Below the pieces are notes generated by a model that had not been told where the DNA came from, made no database searches, and saw only the letters and a list, made by a program, of their open reading frames with translations. A program made the position numbers and the translations under genes. From Laetiporus sulphureus 93-53 (Eukaryota > Basidiomycota > Agaricomycetes > Polyporales > Laetiporaceae), in assembly GCF_001632365.1 (NCBI RefSeq), contig NW_024468610.1, positions 1 to 51,008 of the forward strand: a DNA stretch of 51,008 nt, given 5' to 3'. The stretch's first letter is position 1; the number at the start of each line of letters is the position of its first letter. Positions 35,507-46,609 of the stretch are shown one piece after another.

Positions 35507-38500
35507 TTACATCTCCCAGTCGGAGGCCTGCACAACGCGCTGGATACCGCTAGCAAGAGGAGGGATGATCTTGGATCCTGAGGCTGTACTTGGCTCTGCA
35601 AGAAGAGGTGTGTCAGATAGAAAGTCACGCAGTTCGAGGGATGCCAAATCTGCGTGAAAAATTGCATCCAGCACATTCGTCGTCACGTCCACACCCTCCA
35701 CATCCTCATCCGGGTCAACCTCATCAGTCCAAGAATCAGCATCAGACTCAACATCAGAGTTGGTATCTGAGGTGCTCGCATCATCAGATGTCACGGAGTC
35801 ACCTCGCTTCTCTTTCGTAAACAGGGTTTGCTTAATATCACGGAATTTGACAGTTGGACGGATTGGAGGCACAATCCTAGTCTGCGTAAGGAAATAAGAA
35901 TGCCGCGGTGCAGAATATCACTAAATAGCTCACCTGGTTGTGGTCGCGGTACCACTGCTTGATCTGTACAGTACGCACCAAAGTCGCAACCTTCATACGG
36001 TTGCGCCGAGCACTGTTTAGCCAGGTCATTAGGGATGCAGTGCGCTCGTCGCTCATTGAATTGGGAGTGAGCGAGAACAGCATATATGCCATGTACTATG
36101 CACGCAACACATGAGTTTGACAATTGAATCAACAGTCAATTTAAACAAGTATCCATACCGCGAGCGGCTGAGCGTCATTTGATGGATCTTGGTTCAAACG
36201 CTCCCACCATTGCTGAGGTCCCTGTGTCGGCTGCAAAGGTCTATCGAATGGGTATGCAGACTTCATAAACTTGACAATTTGTTCTTTCAGTCTCAGGATT
36301 GCATCTAAGGCTTCCAGGTCGGCAATCGTCTGACCCGACTGGTTATCCACCTTCAGCAGTCGAAGCAGGTAGTTGCCAACACGACGAAGTGTATGAGGAA
36401 GCTGCTCATTGTCTGACTTTGCCTTGGGACCGGAGTTGTTGGAAATTCGCGAAGGTATCTTAATTGTCGGGATCTTGAGAGGATTGAGATCACGGAGGAT
36501 GTTCGCACCACGAAAACCTGTAAGTCAATGTATCAGAATAACCTGATCATTTGGACTGAGCATCTTTAAATGAGAACGCACGTGGATCAAGCACAAAGCC
36601 AGTCAGGTAGACGTCATCAGGTGCATGATCAATCATCTGCTTGAACCTGTGGTTTGCGTTACAGCGTATCTCTTCTTTCACGGCATTGTCAAGGCTATTT
36701 GTAGGCTCAGTTATGAATGCATGCAACTCTGCCATAGATGCGAGCCAGAATATGTAGACATCAGATATGGTTGAATGAGTGGACTCCAGACAAGTAATCG
36801 ACTTTGCAAGCGGCTTCAAGATTGTTGCAAACTCTTCGAGCCTGAACTTGAATTGGGCCTCAGCAATTCCAGTCATGAAGATGTTGTTGATTTTCTGGTC
36901 GGCAGATGAGTACGCAAGTTGTCATTTCATATTTTAAAATCACTACTCACCGGAACAGAGATGATGTTCTCTTTACATAATGATGAGATTGCTGGAAGAC
37001 AATGTAGGAGTGATTCACCAGAGTGATACAGGGTAGCGAATCGGGTCTTTCCCACAGAAACCAGACCACACCCAATACAGAGCTGTTTTCTGCAGGTACG
37101 AAGATGTGCGTTCGCAAAAGAAGACTTCTTGAAGTATCTGATTGACGTCTTGATGTTCGCGATAACCTGTGATTTGACTGAGATTGTAACAATGCTAAGC
37201 AATGTGTTATTTGCATACCAGCTCAAAGTAGGTGATTTTTGATATGTCCTTACACAGTAAACTCATTCGGTGACAAGAGTCAGGCAAGATAATGATCCAA
37301 GCATAGTCCTTTTTGTTAAGATCACGCGCTACGGTTGTATTACCCGTGTTATCTGACGTGATTCCATGAAAGCGGCGAGGTCCTACAGCTTCAATGACCT
37401 GCAAATGCTATGATGTGAGTTTCGACGTTGCATAGCGTGGATGAGAGCTCACGTACCAATTTGAGAACACCATAGAGATGCTCACCCATATGAGATTCAT
37501 GAGAAGCCTCATTGCCTTCCCACAAGAACACGCGGCGGTCCGCAGTGATGATATGCACAGTATAAACAGAATCAATAGCCTTCGTCGTTCCACCATCAAA
37601 TGACAATGTGAGATTTTGCTGCGTTTGTAGAAGCTCCAATGTGAGTTTCTTGATGTGCGCGGCTTCTCTGGGAATGTGAGTATCTTCTATTGTGCTGCCA
37701 CACGCCGGCTTGAAGTTTCGGTTGCCATGTGCCCACAGCGCTTTCCATTCCGGGAGATCTGCCTTGCTCGGTGGAATACCGGCAGTGACAAAAAACTGCA
37801 TCACATCGAAGTCTAATTGCGTCTGGACTTGTTTTCGACCCTCCTGCTTTGCAGCATCGAAGACTGACGGTTGCACTGAAGTGGTGCCTAGCGAAGTGCG
37901 TGGCTTGAAACTGGACCAATGTGCTGCCTTCTTCACATCTGGAATAGCAGAGCGACTGGAAGGTGGGTCACAAGATGATTCTGATGTNNNNNNNNNNNNN
38001 NNNNNNNNNNNNNNNNNNNNNNNNNNNNNNNNNNNNNNNNNNNNNNNNNNNNNNNNNNNNNNNNNNNNNNNNNNNNNNNNNNNNNNNNNNNNNNNNNNNN
38101 NNNNNNNNNNNNNNNNNNNNNNNNNNNNNNNNNNNNNNNNNNNNNNNNNNNNNNNNNNNNNNNNNNNNNNNNNNNNNNNNNNNNNNNNNNNNNNNNNNNN
38201 NNNNNNNNNNNNNNNNNNNNNNNNNNNNNNNNNNNNNNNNNNNNNNNNNNNNNNNNNNNNNNNNNNNNNNNNNNNNNNNNNNNNNNNNNNNNNNNNNNNN
38301 NNNNNNNNNNNNNNNNNNNNNNNNNNNNNNNNNNNNNNNNNNNNNNNNNNNNNNNNNNNNNNNNNNNNNNNNNNNNNNNNNNNNNNNNNNNNNNNNNNNN
38401 NNNNNNNNNNNNNNNNNNNNNNNNNNNNNNNNNNNNNNNNNNNNNNNNNNNNNNNNNNNNNNNNNNNNNNNNNNNNNNNNNNNNNNNNNNNNNNNNNNNN

Positions 38501-39457
38501 NNNNNNNNNNNNNNNNNNNNNNNNNNNNNNNNNNNNNNNNNNNNNNNNNNNNNNNNNNNNNNNNNNNNNNNNNNNNNNNNNNNNNNNNNNNNNNNNNNNN
38601 NNNNNNNNNNNNNNNNNNNNNNNNNNNNNNNNNNNNNNNNNNNNNNNNNNNNNNNNNNNNNNNNNNNNNNNNNNNNNNNNNNNNNNNNNNNNNNNNNNNN
38701 NNNNNNNNNNNNNNNNNNNNNNNNNNNCAGCCTTGCTTAGCTTCAACACATCGCCAGTGTGTGCCAACAACTCCCTTCACTTTCGTACGAACACAGAGTC
38801 TGTCCAGGAGATCTGTACCAGGTCGACCTCCAGGCCCCTTTGGCAGTGGCTTAGGTATATCCTCATATAAATCCATGATGGATGTGCCGATAACTGAGCC
38901 CCTCGTACGTTTAGTTTTCCTGCCATTGCCATGGTGTGTTGCCAATCGCTTCTCTCCTGTCTGCACCTCCATACTAGCATCGCCTGGCAACCCTTCCTTC
39001 AACAAAGCTGGATCAATTGGTATCGATGACTGTGTATGATGTCATTTTCGTGAGTCTCGGGCAGGTCTCAAGCTTAGAATTCACTCACACGACAATGAGC
39101 TCGTGCTGCATCCAGAAGGTCTGCCACCCACTTCCGTAAGACTGCATTCGTAGGATCTGAGAAAATATGCTTTCGCAGTGCATCCACCACAGCCGTCAAT
39201 CCTTCTCGCTGGTGGAATATAATGGGGTATTCGGTACGCCCTTTTGGTGCAAAAATGACCTCGAGATCGTGGTTGAATGCCGCAGCTGCTGATCCATAGT
39301 CAGTGATCGCATCTTCGCTCGGTGCATAACCCTTGAAGTCATAGCAATTGCCAATGGGAATATCCTCGGGTAGATGTTCTAGGTGCTGGCGCAACTGGAA
39401 CAGTTGCTTATTCAGAGCAGCGTGGGAGGGAATCTCTACGTTCATATCAATATCCAT
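35507..39457 (-). CDS. hAT transposase (multi-exon, interrupted by assembly gap)
   Basis: Likely start at 39457, MDIDMNVEIPSHAALNKQLF, then an intron (donor near 39079) into an exon ending VKGVVGTHWRCVEAKQG, possibly a zinc-finger start, before the gap at 38727-37988. After the gap: HIKKLTLELLQTQQNLTLSF with DGGTTKAIDS (first catalytic Asp region), RRFHGITSDNTGNTTVARDL (second Asp) and PDSCHRMSLLCKDI. The hAT C-terminal dimerisation region is QQWWERLNQDPSNDAQPLAV, then YMLFSLTPNSMSDERTASLM. The Ser/Asp-rich end finishes ASDWEM with TAA at 35509-35507. Several short introns are needed. No stop is evident in the visible exons, so the element may be recent; the gap prevents judging activity. Confidence 0.75.
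37988..38727. other. Assembly gap (740 N)
   Basis: Run of N inside the hAT transposase. Its size may be nominal. It falls in the repetitive part of the window, so the copy number and order of the array should be treated with caution. Confidence 0.99.
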
Positions 39458-39730
39458 GAATGTTGCTGCCGCACTCGGTGTCGGAAGCCACAGCTGTACA
39501 GTGTTGATCGATCATTTCGTCTCAATATCCAAGAATTGGAATTTCTATATCATATTTGAATGATCTTAGGGCCACAGTGGCCGCTCGCAGCCATCTTCGC
39601 TAAGCGCTCGAACTGGAGTTTAATACACCGTTTTTTGGGGGGGTCGAGTTTTGAACATGTTTAATACATAGTTTAAAACGTGTATAAAACCCTTGTCGTA
39701 CAAAACTACTTAGTTTTCTCCGGAACAGTA

Positions 39731-39738
39731 GTGCGCTG
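39731..39738. repeat. hAT target-site duplication, right
   Basis: GTGCGCTG, identical to 35354-35361; it continues into CACTGATGCGTGAC exactly as the empty site near 46404 does. Confidence 0.92.
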
Positions 39739-39929
39739 CACTGATGCGTGACAGCAGACGCGTACCGTCACGCGTTACGGTGGCGGTGCAATGCCTTTGT
39801 TCGTTGACCTTCCGAACTCCAGTCCTAAGTGCGCCTCAGCTTTTTTCCTAGATGGACGCGTTCACTACTTTACCACCAAAGTCTCCAGCAGGTCCTGTAC
39901 AGAGCGTCAGGGACTAGAGGACAGTCATC

Positions 39930-41128
39930 ATGCGCTCGCAATCCGCATCTCTACACCTCGACGATTACAATCGCTATGGCAGACAGATGATCCTCAACGG
40001 GATAGCCTTCCAGGTAGGCTAGTGTCTCTCTAGAAACTACGCAGGGCGATCGAATTGAGGTCTGTGAAAGACAACTAAGGCTTCAGAACGCGTTCGTAGT
40101 TGTGATTGGCGCGGGCGGTCTGGGGTGTCCTGCTCTGCCCAGCAGCAGGTGTAGGTGAGTCCACTTGAGCCCATCAACTGTGCGCGTACTGAGCAGTCTT
40201 TCCGTCAGGCAAGCTGGGCATCGTTGACCATGATGTCGTGGAGTTGTCCAATCTTCAACGGCAGATACTACACACCGAAGCTCGCGTTGGAATGCATAAA
40301 GCTCTCTCCGCTGAATAAGCTATCAAGCTGTGCGTCGCACCTATACGGTCGATTCATGCGCTGTCAAAATACATAAACCTAACATAGCATCAACTTTCGC
40401 AATCAAGTCACCGCCATCACCACCGCCCTCACCGCCTCCAACGCGCTCTCCCTCCTCTCCGACTACGATCTCATCCTCGACTGCACACAATCTCCCCACG
40501 CGCTACCTTCTCTCCGACACCGCCATGCGCTTCGGCCGCCCGCTCATCAGCGGCGCCGCGCAACAGCTCGACGGCCAGACGTGCACGTACAATCTCGGCC
40601 ATGGCGAGGGCCCGTGCTTCCGCTGCCTGTTCCCGAAGGCGCCGGCCCCCGAGCTGGCAGGCTCGTGCGAGGAGCTGGGCGTGCTCGGTGCAGTGACGGG
40701 TGTCATTGGGAATTTGCAGGTGCTGGAGGCGATCAAGAATCAAGATTATCACGGGCCTGTATGGTTCGTGTGCAGCCTATGATACTGCTCAGCATTATGG
40801 GTACTAACTCGAAACATGGACATTGCAGATGGAAAGCCGACCATGCTGATGTACTCGCACTCAGCACGCCGCCATTTCGCAGCATCAGGCTGCGCTCTCG
40901 ACGGCCGACCTGTCCCACGTACGGAAACGAGCGCGAGAAGGTGGACACCATCGAAGAAACGGGTTATGTCATGTTCTGTGGCGGGGAACGCCCGGATTGG
41001 GTCGGCAGAGGCTTAATGGAATACAAGGCGGGCAGTCGAATACGCGCCACGGTACGGAGACTCGTCGGTGGCTTATAGAGTTCCTTCTGATGTACACACA
41101 CAGGAACTGAAAATATACTTGAAGGGTG
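39930..41128 (+). pseudogene. UBA4 pseudogene, unit C
   Basis: Copy of the UBA4 gene (21728-23335) in opposite orientation, with all introns kept, so it is a DNA duplication. The ATG survives at 39930. One G is missing near 40005 (GGGATAGCCTTCC), about 13 bases are lost near 40138 where [11 protein letters not shown] should be, TAA stands at 40316-40318, and two bases are lost in the CTDNLPTR codons near 40480. The middle is nearly intact ([22 protein letters not shown] block, [12 protein letters not shown]). Similarity stops just inside the rhodanese domain near 41128, so the sulfurtransferase half is absent. Confidence 0.9.
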
Positions 41129-42830
41129 CAGCAATTGGCCACGTGTGTGTACGGTTTCAGAAACAACAAGCCATTCTTAGGCTCTCATGCCTCTGCTTCT
41201 GTCTGGTAAGCCTCCACAGGTCCTTCACCATCGTCAACCGTTACTAGTAAGTCTTCGTACCATTCTCACCCCTTAACGTTGCTGACGATCTTTCGTACGT
41301 TGTCGACGTCGTCCTTCTTCAACTTCCCTGCCTCGGTCACACCGCACATCACCGCCATCACATCAAGTTCGCATTGTGTCCCCCCAGTGGATCGCTCTCC
41401 TTACGATCTGGTCTTGTATCTCAATATCATGCCATGTCGGTCACAACCGCAAGCTGCTAGAATTTCCGGGCTCGCCACCTGCGACGACAGGAGAACCGGC
41501 GCGTGGGCGATCTCCATGTAAGTTGTGATAGTTTGGCAGTACTGTTCATCCTGGGTGCTTCCGCGAACTGATTTGAGTCGGTCGTCGGACTGTACGTGCT
41601 TTTATTGATTTTGCTGTCCTTATTTTTGTTTTCACTTAGCTTCCTCCGGACATCAAAGGAAACGACGGGAAGGTAAGCATTACTGCTCTCTGCGCCTCAT
41701 TGCCCTCGCAGACTTATGCTCCCTTCAGCATCATATTTATGAACACACGCTTCCCTCACGCCTTCCTCGTCATGAACGGCTCGGATCGCTGACCCGCGGC
41801 GCTTCATCGGCTGCATCGACGTTGCAAAAATTGATTCCCATAACCGCTGTCTCTGCCATGCGCATTCGTTCAAGGCGTCCTCCCATTCAGCCAACTTTTC
41901 TGCTGACGTTCGTCTCATGGTTTGTTGTTCCCTCTTTGCCTTGTTCCCCGTCTCGCTTTTTCTAGGACATGTATCTTTTCGGTCGTTTTGTGGTTCTGAT
42001 GTTCTCTCTCGTTATGATATTCTCGGTCTAGGGTCTCATCATCTTCTTCTCGTTAATATGGTCTCTCCCACTGTCTCTGGCCTCCGTCTGTATGTACTTG
42101 TTCGGTGTTCGTCTCGGATTGCTCTTGTATATATTAGGTCTCTCTTTCAGCCACGCTGGTGACTTTTGCCACTCCGGCTATCATTGATATTTCGCCGCGA
42201 TTGCGAGATGGTGAAATCTCCTACCGCTGTTTTACCGCCTGACACTCGCTGCGCTGTCACATCGTGCCCGTGATCAGGCTGATTACTGAGGCATCTAGTG
42301 TGCATTTGTAGTCCTATAAAAACGAAACCGCATAGTAGAGACGTGGGTACAGGTCAAGCGAAGCGAGAGATAGTAACACGGGATCCTGTCTGCCGTGCAG
42401 TAGTTACGTCCGGCACTGAGAACACAAAACTGGCATAGAAACTGCGGGACGTTCGAGAAAATATCGGCGACGCGAAGCGAGAGTCAGCAGGTTTTTCTGC
42501 GAAGACGGTGATTACGGGAAAGGGGGGGGTTATGATGACCGCGAACGAGGCGTAACTGCGATTGTCGACAAAATGGGACACGGGGTATGCAATGCGCCAT
42601 AGTGATGACCACGACAACGATGTGCCATATCCAGGATCACAGCGACGGCATGATGAAAGCGGACGAGGAAGTTGAATGAGAGTTCGATGCTTGGGCTGAA
42701 ATCTGAATGATTTGTAGACGGGATGGGGTTTGGCCGGGGGAGAGGGGCGCCGCCGTAGGAGCTGCACATCCAGAATGACTTGGAGAGGAAAGCGAAGGCG
42801 AGATGGTATGAGTGCAAAGGCAGTATTTGC
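41129..42830 (+). repeat. UBA4-to-F-box spacer, unit C
   Basis: About 1.7 kb shared with 47795-49504 but, for its first 1.2 kb, absent from the UBA4-F-box A interval. Shared features include ATGCCTCTGCTTCTGTCTGG (about 41187) and a run that could read LPQLPCLGHTAHHRHHIK in copy D. The 41697-41918 minus-strand frame (MRRTSAEKLAEWEDALNECA) breaks in the other copy. It is probably a decayed gene captured before units C and D separated; the family is not recognised. From about 42303 onward it is F-box 3' flank common to all units. Confidence 0.6.
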
Positions 42831-42964
42831 CTATGCGGCGGGTTGCTCGGCTAGACGAGGCTGTTTATCGGCCAATTGTTTCGCCTTCAATGCCCTCTCA
42901 GTATCGCTAGGGAATCGGTGTCAGAAATGATTGATACTGCATCCATGTGAGTTGAGTCAGGTAT

Positions 42965-44260
42965 TCAAGAAGCGAGGATGACGCACGTCAACATGTTCTT
43001 GTCATACAGTTTAGGAAAACGGGCATGGATCTCTGTGCAAAACTCAACATGCTGCAAGTCATCCAACTCAGAGAGAAGTAGATAAATGGCTATAGACACG
43101 TCTCGCAGCTTGGGGAAATGTCCCTCGGCCAAAAGCTCATCAATCTGAGTGCAGACCTCTGGATCAAATGCATTAAGCAGGGCATCTGTTTTCCATAGCA
43201 CCTGGCCTTGTATTTCAAAACGGATTTCTTTGAGATCTTTTGATGATATTGTGTTGAGCAGAGGCAGCAGCACACTCTGGATGAACAGTTCAACATTATT
43301 CATCTTCGAAGTGTGAATGACCAGTTGCAGTGCCTGCAGATTGACATCTGCGTCAAAGCTGATAGGGTGCGCTTGAAGAGTATGAGCCATGCTGTGCACG
43401 GAGCACTGTTTGATGGAAAACTTACAGGGCAAGGACTGTAAATTGCCATCGGCATCTTCTTCTGGTTCCCGGAAAGTGATTGCTGCCATCCTGAGTCCCC
43501 TGCCGGCTAGGTTCAGCGTGTCTTGAGTGAAAGCAAGAGCCGGCGCAGAGACTTGCGGACATAAGTCGAGTGTTGTGAGGATAGCCTGATCCACCAGCAG
43601 ACCAAGAAGAATAGGTCCAATGCCTTCGAAGCACGACAGGTCATATTGAAGGGAAGTCACTGTCGTCAAAGGCATGCGGTGGCGTTCAGGCAGTGGAGCC
43701 ATGGATCTCGGTTCGCTCCAGTGCAGGCCTTCGCAACGAAGGAGCTGCAGACGAGGAAATGAACAGACGACCTGAAAGAAGGGGCTCGCCGATGGCAACG
43801 TTACACCAAATAGCTCCAACGATGTGACATGACTGAATTCGTGCAGACTCCAAAACGCTAAATTGCGCATGGAGCACTGCTCGAAGCTGACTTGCAATAA
43901 GCTGAGCTCGGCCAGGTTTGGAGGTTTCCCTGCCAGCATTACGAGAATCGATGCCAACTCCGGACTTGTCATACGCGTAGACCTTAAAGTTCCGATCTGT
44001 AAGCTTCGCACACGGGCACCGAGGAGAGGTATCTTCGTCAGTGACTTCGCACAGGCCATCGCCTCCTTCCGAGTGAAGAGCATGGGGTCCTTGAATAACA
44101 CCGCGCGGCTCATGGCGTACCACCCTCGGCAAACGAGGGCGCATTTCAACAGAGTCGATCTGGATCCGTGCCAAGGGCTAGGATCGACATGGTCGATGAT
44201 GCGCTCGCAGATCTCGGGCGGAAGGCGAGGCTGAGGGTTATTGACAGGCAGAGCGGCCAT
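42965..44260 (-). CDS. F-box/LRR-like protein, copy C
   Basis: One continuous frame from the ATG at 44260 (MAALPVNNPQPRLPPEICER) to TGA at 42967-42965, about 431 residues. The F-box reads IIDHVDPSPWHGSRSTLLKC, then ALVCRGWYAMSRAVLF. The body has repeated Leu patterns (LLGARVRSLQIGTL, PNLAELSLLQVSFEQC, FPRLQLLRCEGLHWSE, MPLTTVTSLQYDLSCFEGIG). The segment equivalent to intron 1 of the other copies is 54 nt with GT and AG ends, so it can be spliced or read through. The last exon of copy A is not preserved: the acceptor AG has changed and stops follow, so the protein probably ends at DKNMLTCVILAS. It is the most open copy. SCF substrate-receptor role by family. Confidence 0.8.
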   Translation of the reverse strand: MAALPVNNPQPRLPPEICERIIDHVDPSPWHGSRSTLLKCALVCRGWYAMSRAVLFKDPMLFTRKEAMACAKSLTKIPLLGARVRSLQIGTLRSTRMTSPELASILVMLAGKPPNLAELSLLQVSFEQCSMRNLAFWSLHEFSHVTSLELFGVTLPSASPFFQVVCSFPRLQLLRCEGLHWSEPRSMAPLPERHRMPLTTVTSLQYDLSCFEGIGPILLGLLVDQAILTTLDLCPQVSAPALAFTQDTLNLAGRGLRMAAITFREPEEDADGNLQSLPCKFSIKQCSVHSMAHTLQAHPISFDADVNLQALQLVIHTSKMNNVELFIQSVLLPLLNTISSKDLKEIRFEIQGQVLWKTDALLNAFDPEVCTQIDELLAEGHFPKLRDVSIAIYLLLSELDDLQHVEFCTEIHARFPKLYDKNMLTCVILAS

Positions 44261-44409
44261 GAGCAGGTGTCCGAGAACACGATTGTAGCTCCTCACGAGT
44301 GATTCTAATGTGCGCGGAACGAAATAGAGAATGATAACAATGCAGAGGATGTCGATGAGAGGGAATAAGAGCAGGCTGCAGGGTCTGCGACGACTTGGAG
44401 GTGTGGAAC

Positions 44410-44419
44410 CTTATATATA
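44410..44419 (-). promoter_or_regulatory. TATA box of F-box C
   Basis: TATATATAAG on the minus strand, 150 bases upstream of the ATG, in a block (TTCTGTGGTATCGAAGCGTT) shared with the F-box A promoter. Confidence 0.5.
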
Positions 44420-44478
44420 CTTGACGAACGCTTCGATACCACAGAATCATAAGGCCGATACGGTCCACTGACGCTCAC

Positions 44479-44539
44479 ACAGCCTCTATTGGTGGCACTT
44501 GATCATCGCATACCTCCATTGTGCAAGGATAGAGGCTGT
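44479..44539. promoter_or_regulatory. Conserved inverted repeat upstream of F-box C
   Basis: Perfect 11-bp arms ACAGCCTCTAT (44479-44489) and ATAGAGGCTGT (44529-44539), 39-base loop. GTGGCACT follows each arm on the plus strand (near 44492 and 44538). Confidence 0.6.
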
Positions 44540-45999
44540 GGCACTGTAGCATTGGACAAATTTCAGTTCCCATATTCGCTGTCTATGACCTGGAGATTAA
44601 GGATGCAAAACACAGCACAGCGATGTAAGTGCATTCACTCTCATCGAACGCCGGACATCGATGTTGCTCTGCGCATGCGCTGACCGTGACGAATACGAGG
44701 TTCTGTTGTGCTGCTTATGTTGAATCATCGCAATCATATGTGGCTCGCCTATCCCGGAATTACTGCGCTTCGCCTTCTCAGCGGCGTCCTGGTGCGTGCC
44801 ATGACAGCATCCGCAAATTGTGGGTACGAATAACGTGCCCGCGCTGTCCATAGAGTGAACAGAGGATGTCGTGTTGAAATCGACGGTCGCTGTCGCACGC
44901 ATTGCGCACTGCACCACCTGCCCATGAACACGGAGCTTGCAGCACACATGTAGGGCTGTCTTGAACAGCCAAGCACTCAGCGTGGCTTCTCAGCGTCCAT
45001 TTCTCAGCGGTTCCTGTTATCCGGACTGAGTCTCTTGATAGCGCTTGGTTGCGGTGCTATCGATCCCTGAAATTGCAGGCTGATTAAATGCAGCACCGCC
45101 TTGAAGCCGTGACACGCCCAACAGCCTCGCAAGGAATTTGTCTTCAGAATCATCGGAGTATGACATGGCGCCGTTGCTACCAGGTCGTGCATGGGAACCT
45201 AGCTGAGCTGCGTGTAGTGGTGCGGGCAGCAGACGCGAAGGTGCCACTCACTTTGATGTCCACATAGAGCATGAGAAGTACTCACAGTGCTCCGGATAGT
45301 AATAGCTGGAGTCGAGAGGTTCCGAGTACAGTGTGCTGAGACGCTCTTCTTCCGCCGTCCGTAGAACATGCCCGACTCAATTCCACGCCGCTGCACGCTG
45401 ATGATCCGGTATTGATCGTGCAAGAGTCAGACTTCGACAGCTAACGCTCAACCTGGCCGTGATCCACTCGAATAAGCCTTGGAGTAACCCGGATGCAAGA
45501 GCTGCAATTATGAAATAATCAAGTAGTATTGGGCTGCTTGGGTTACATCCCAGCCTTCAATTGTACGCTATCCCGTCGTATAGCGAATTCGTCTCACATA
45601 GAAAAAGAAGCGTTAGCAGCCAAGTACTCGATGATGAAATAAATGGCAAGAGACTCACCCATCCTGCTTCTGAGCTTTCCTGCAGCGATAACGATCGCTT
45701 CGTCTGAAAAAGATCGCAACTTTCGCGAGATTCTGAGCGTGAACGATCCGTAAGTCGTGTCACCTCTGAGTTGTGGTTCGACCTGCCAAAGACCTTCTCG
45801 GTAGTTTCATGACCGAAAGCCTGTTTGTCAGCATCTTGCTTCATTTCTGGCAAGCGCGCTCCGTGGAATGATGCCGCACTACGATCAATGGATCAGAAGA
45901 GAGACTATTCGAGCGAAGGCTGGAGGATGTTCCGAGTTGCCAAACTGCGAGGCATCCGCTCAGCCGAACTTATGTCTGCGGAGAGTGGTTCAGAACTGC

Positions 46000-46395
46000 A
46001 CAGATGGAGTGAGATCAACTATAAATCAATGTCACCAAGATGCGTTCAACGCACCAAAGACAGACCGGACAAACGCGCAACTTTCGTTCGCCCCCCCTCC
46101 GAGCACTTATCTCCAGATTCATCTACTTTATCCTCCCGCGGCCTGCAGCCCATCAGCACAAGTTGCCTCCCAAGGAACGCAAGGACGTACCCTTGAACCG
46201 CACTCCACCCGTATTCTCCACCTGCCGCTACGGTATCGCGCCTCTTTGCTTCCGCCACCTCTCCAGCCTTGCATCGTACTGTCCCTCCACGTCTTACCCC
46301 AGCTTGAGTGTTCTCTTTTGCGCTCGCTCTTCAAGGCTCTTCGACTCGGACTTGCCCTTGTGGTGCCGGTGGCGATAGGTGGCGACTCTCGCGAG
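46000..46395 (-). pseudogene. Cyclophilin 3' fragment, unit C
   Basis: Minus strand follows the SR-cyclophilin tail: CGCCACCGGCACCACAAGGG, ACAGTACGATGCAAGGCTGG, GAGAATACGGGTGGAGTGCG, the last intron with TGCTGATGGGCTGCAGG, and the GGGAGGATAAAGTA terminal-exon start. Several deletions destroy the frame. It retains more of the original than the unit B copy. Confidence 0.8.
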
Positions 46396-46403
46396 TCTCT
46401 CGC

Positions 46404-46411
46404 GTGCGCTG
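46404..46411. other. Empty hAT target site
   Basis: Single GTGCGCTG at the junction of the cyclophilin fragment and the UBA4 5' flank, in the context GCGTGCGCTGCACTGATGCG. This is the undisturbed form of the site occupied by the hAT in the neighbouring unit. Confidence 0.85.
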
Positions 46412-46609
46412 CACTGATGCGTGACAGCAGACGCGTACCGTCACGCGTTACGGTGGCGGTGCAATGCCTTTGTTCGTTGACCATCCGACTCACTCCAGTC
46501 CTTGACCAGCGCGCCTCAGCTTAGCTTCTAGATGGACGCGTTCACTACTTCACCACCATAGTCTCCAGCTGGTCCTGTACACAGCATCAAGGAGTAAAGA
46601 ACAGTCATC

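Larger units (their letters stand above)
35362..39730 (-). mobile_element. hAT-superfamily DNA transposon with 8-bp target duplication
   Basis: Flanked by the direct repeat GTGCGCTG (35354-35361 and 39731-39738), the 8-bp duplication typical of hAT. Termini are imperfect inverted repeats: TAGCGTTCCGGGAAAAACT at the left, and TACTGTTCCGGAGAAAACT as the reverse complement of the right end. Subterminal palindromic motifs (TTTAATACATGTTTTAAAC at 35391, a related motif near 39659) fit transposase-binding sites. The 4369-bp element encodes one transposase on the minus strand and contains the 740-base gap. The undisturbed target sequence is seen at about 46404-46411. Confidence 0.93.
44470..46403 (-). 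repeat. R segment, unit C, with decayed cyclophilin 3' end
   Basis: About 1.9 kb, colinear with 33480-35353 and inverted relative to 17020-18960. It runs from the F-box promoter through the MTEK-FGR module (45690-45860) into the cyclophilin fragment. Several open frames exist on either strand, but none is open in all copies. Confidence 0.78.

Noticed and set aside
37391..39039. Long frames crossing the N run
   Set aside because: They are produced by undefined codons in the gap; only the flanking hAT transposase exons are real evidence.
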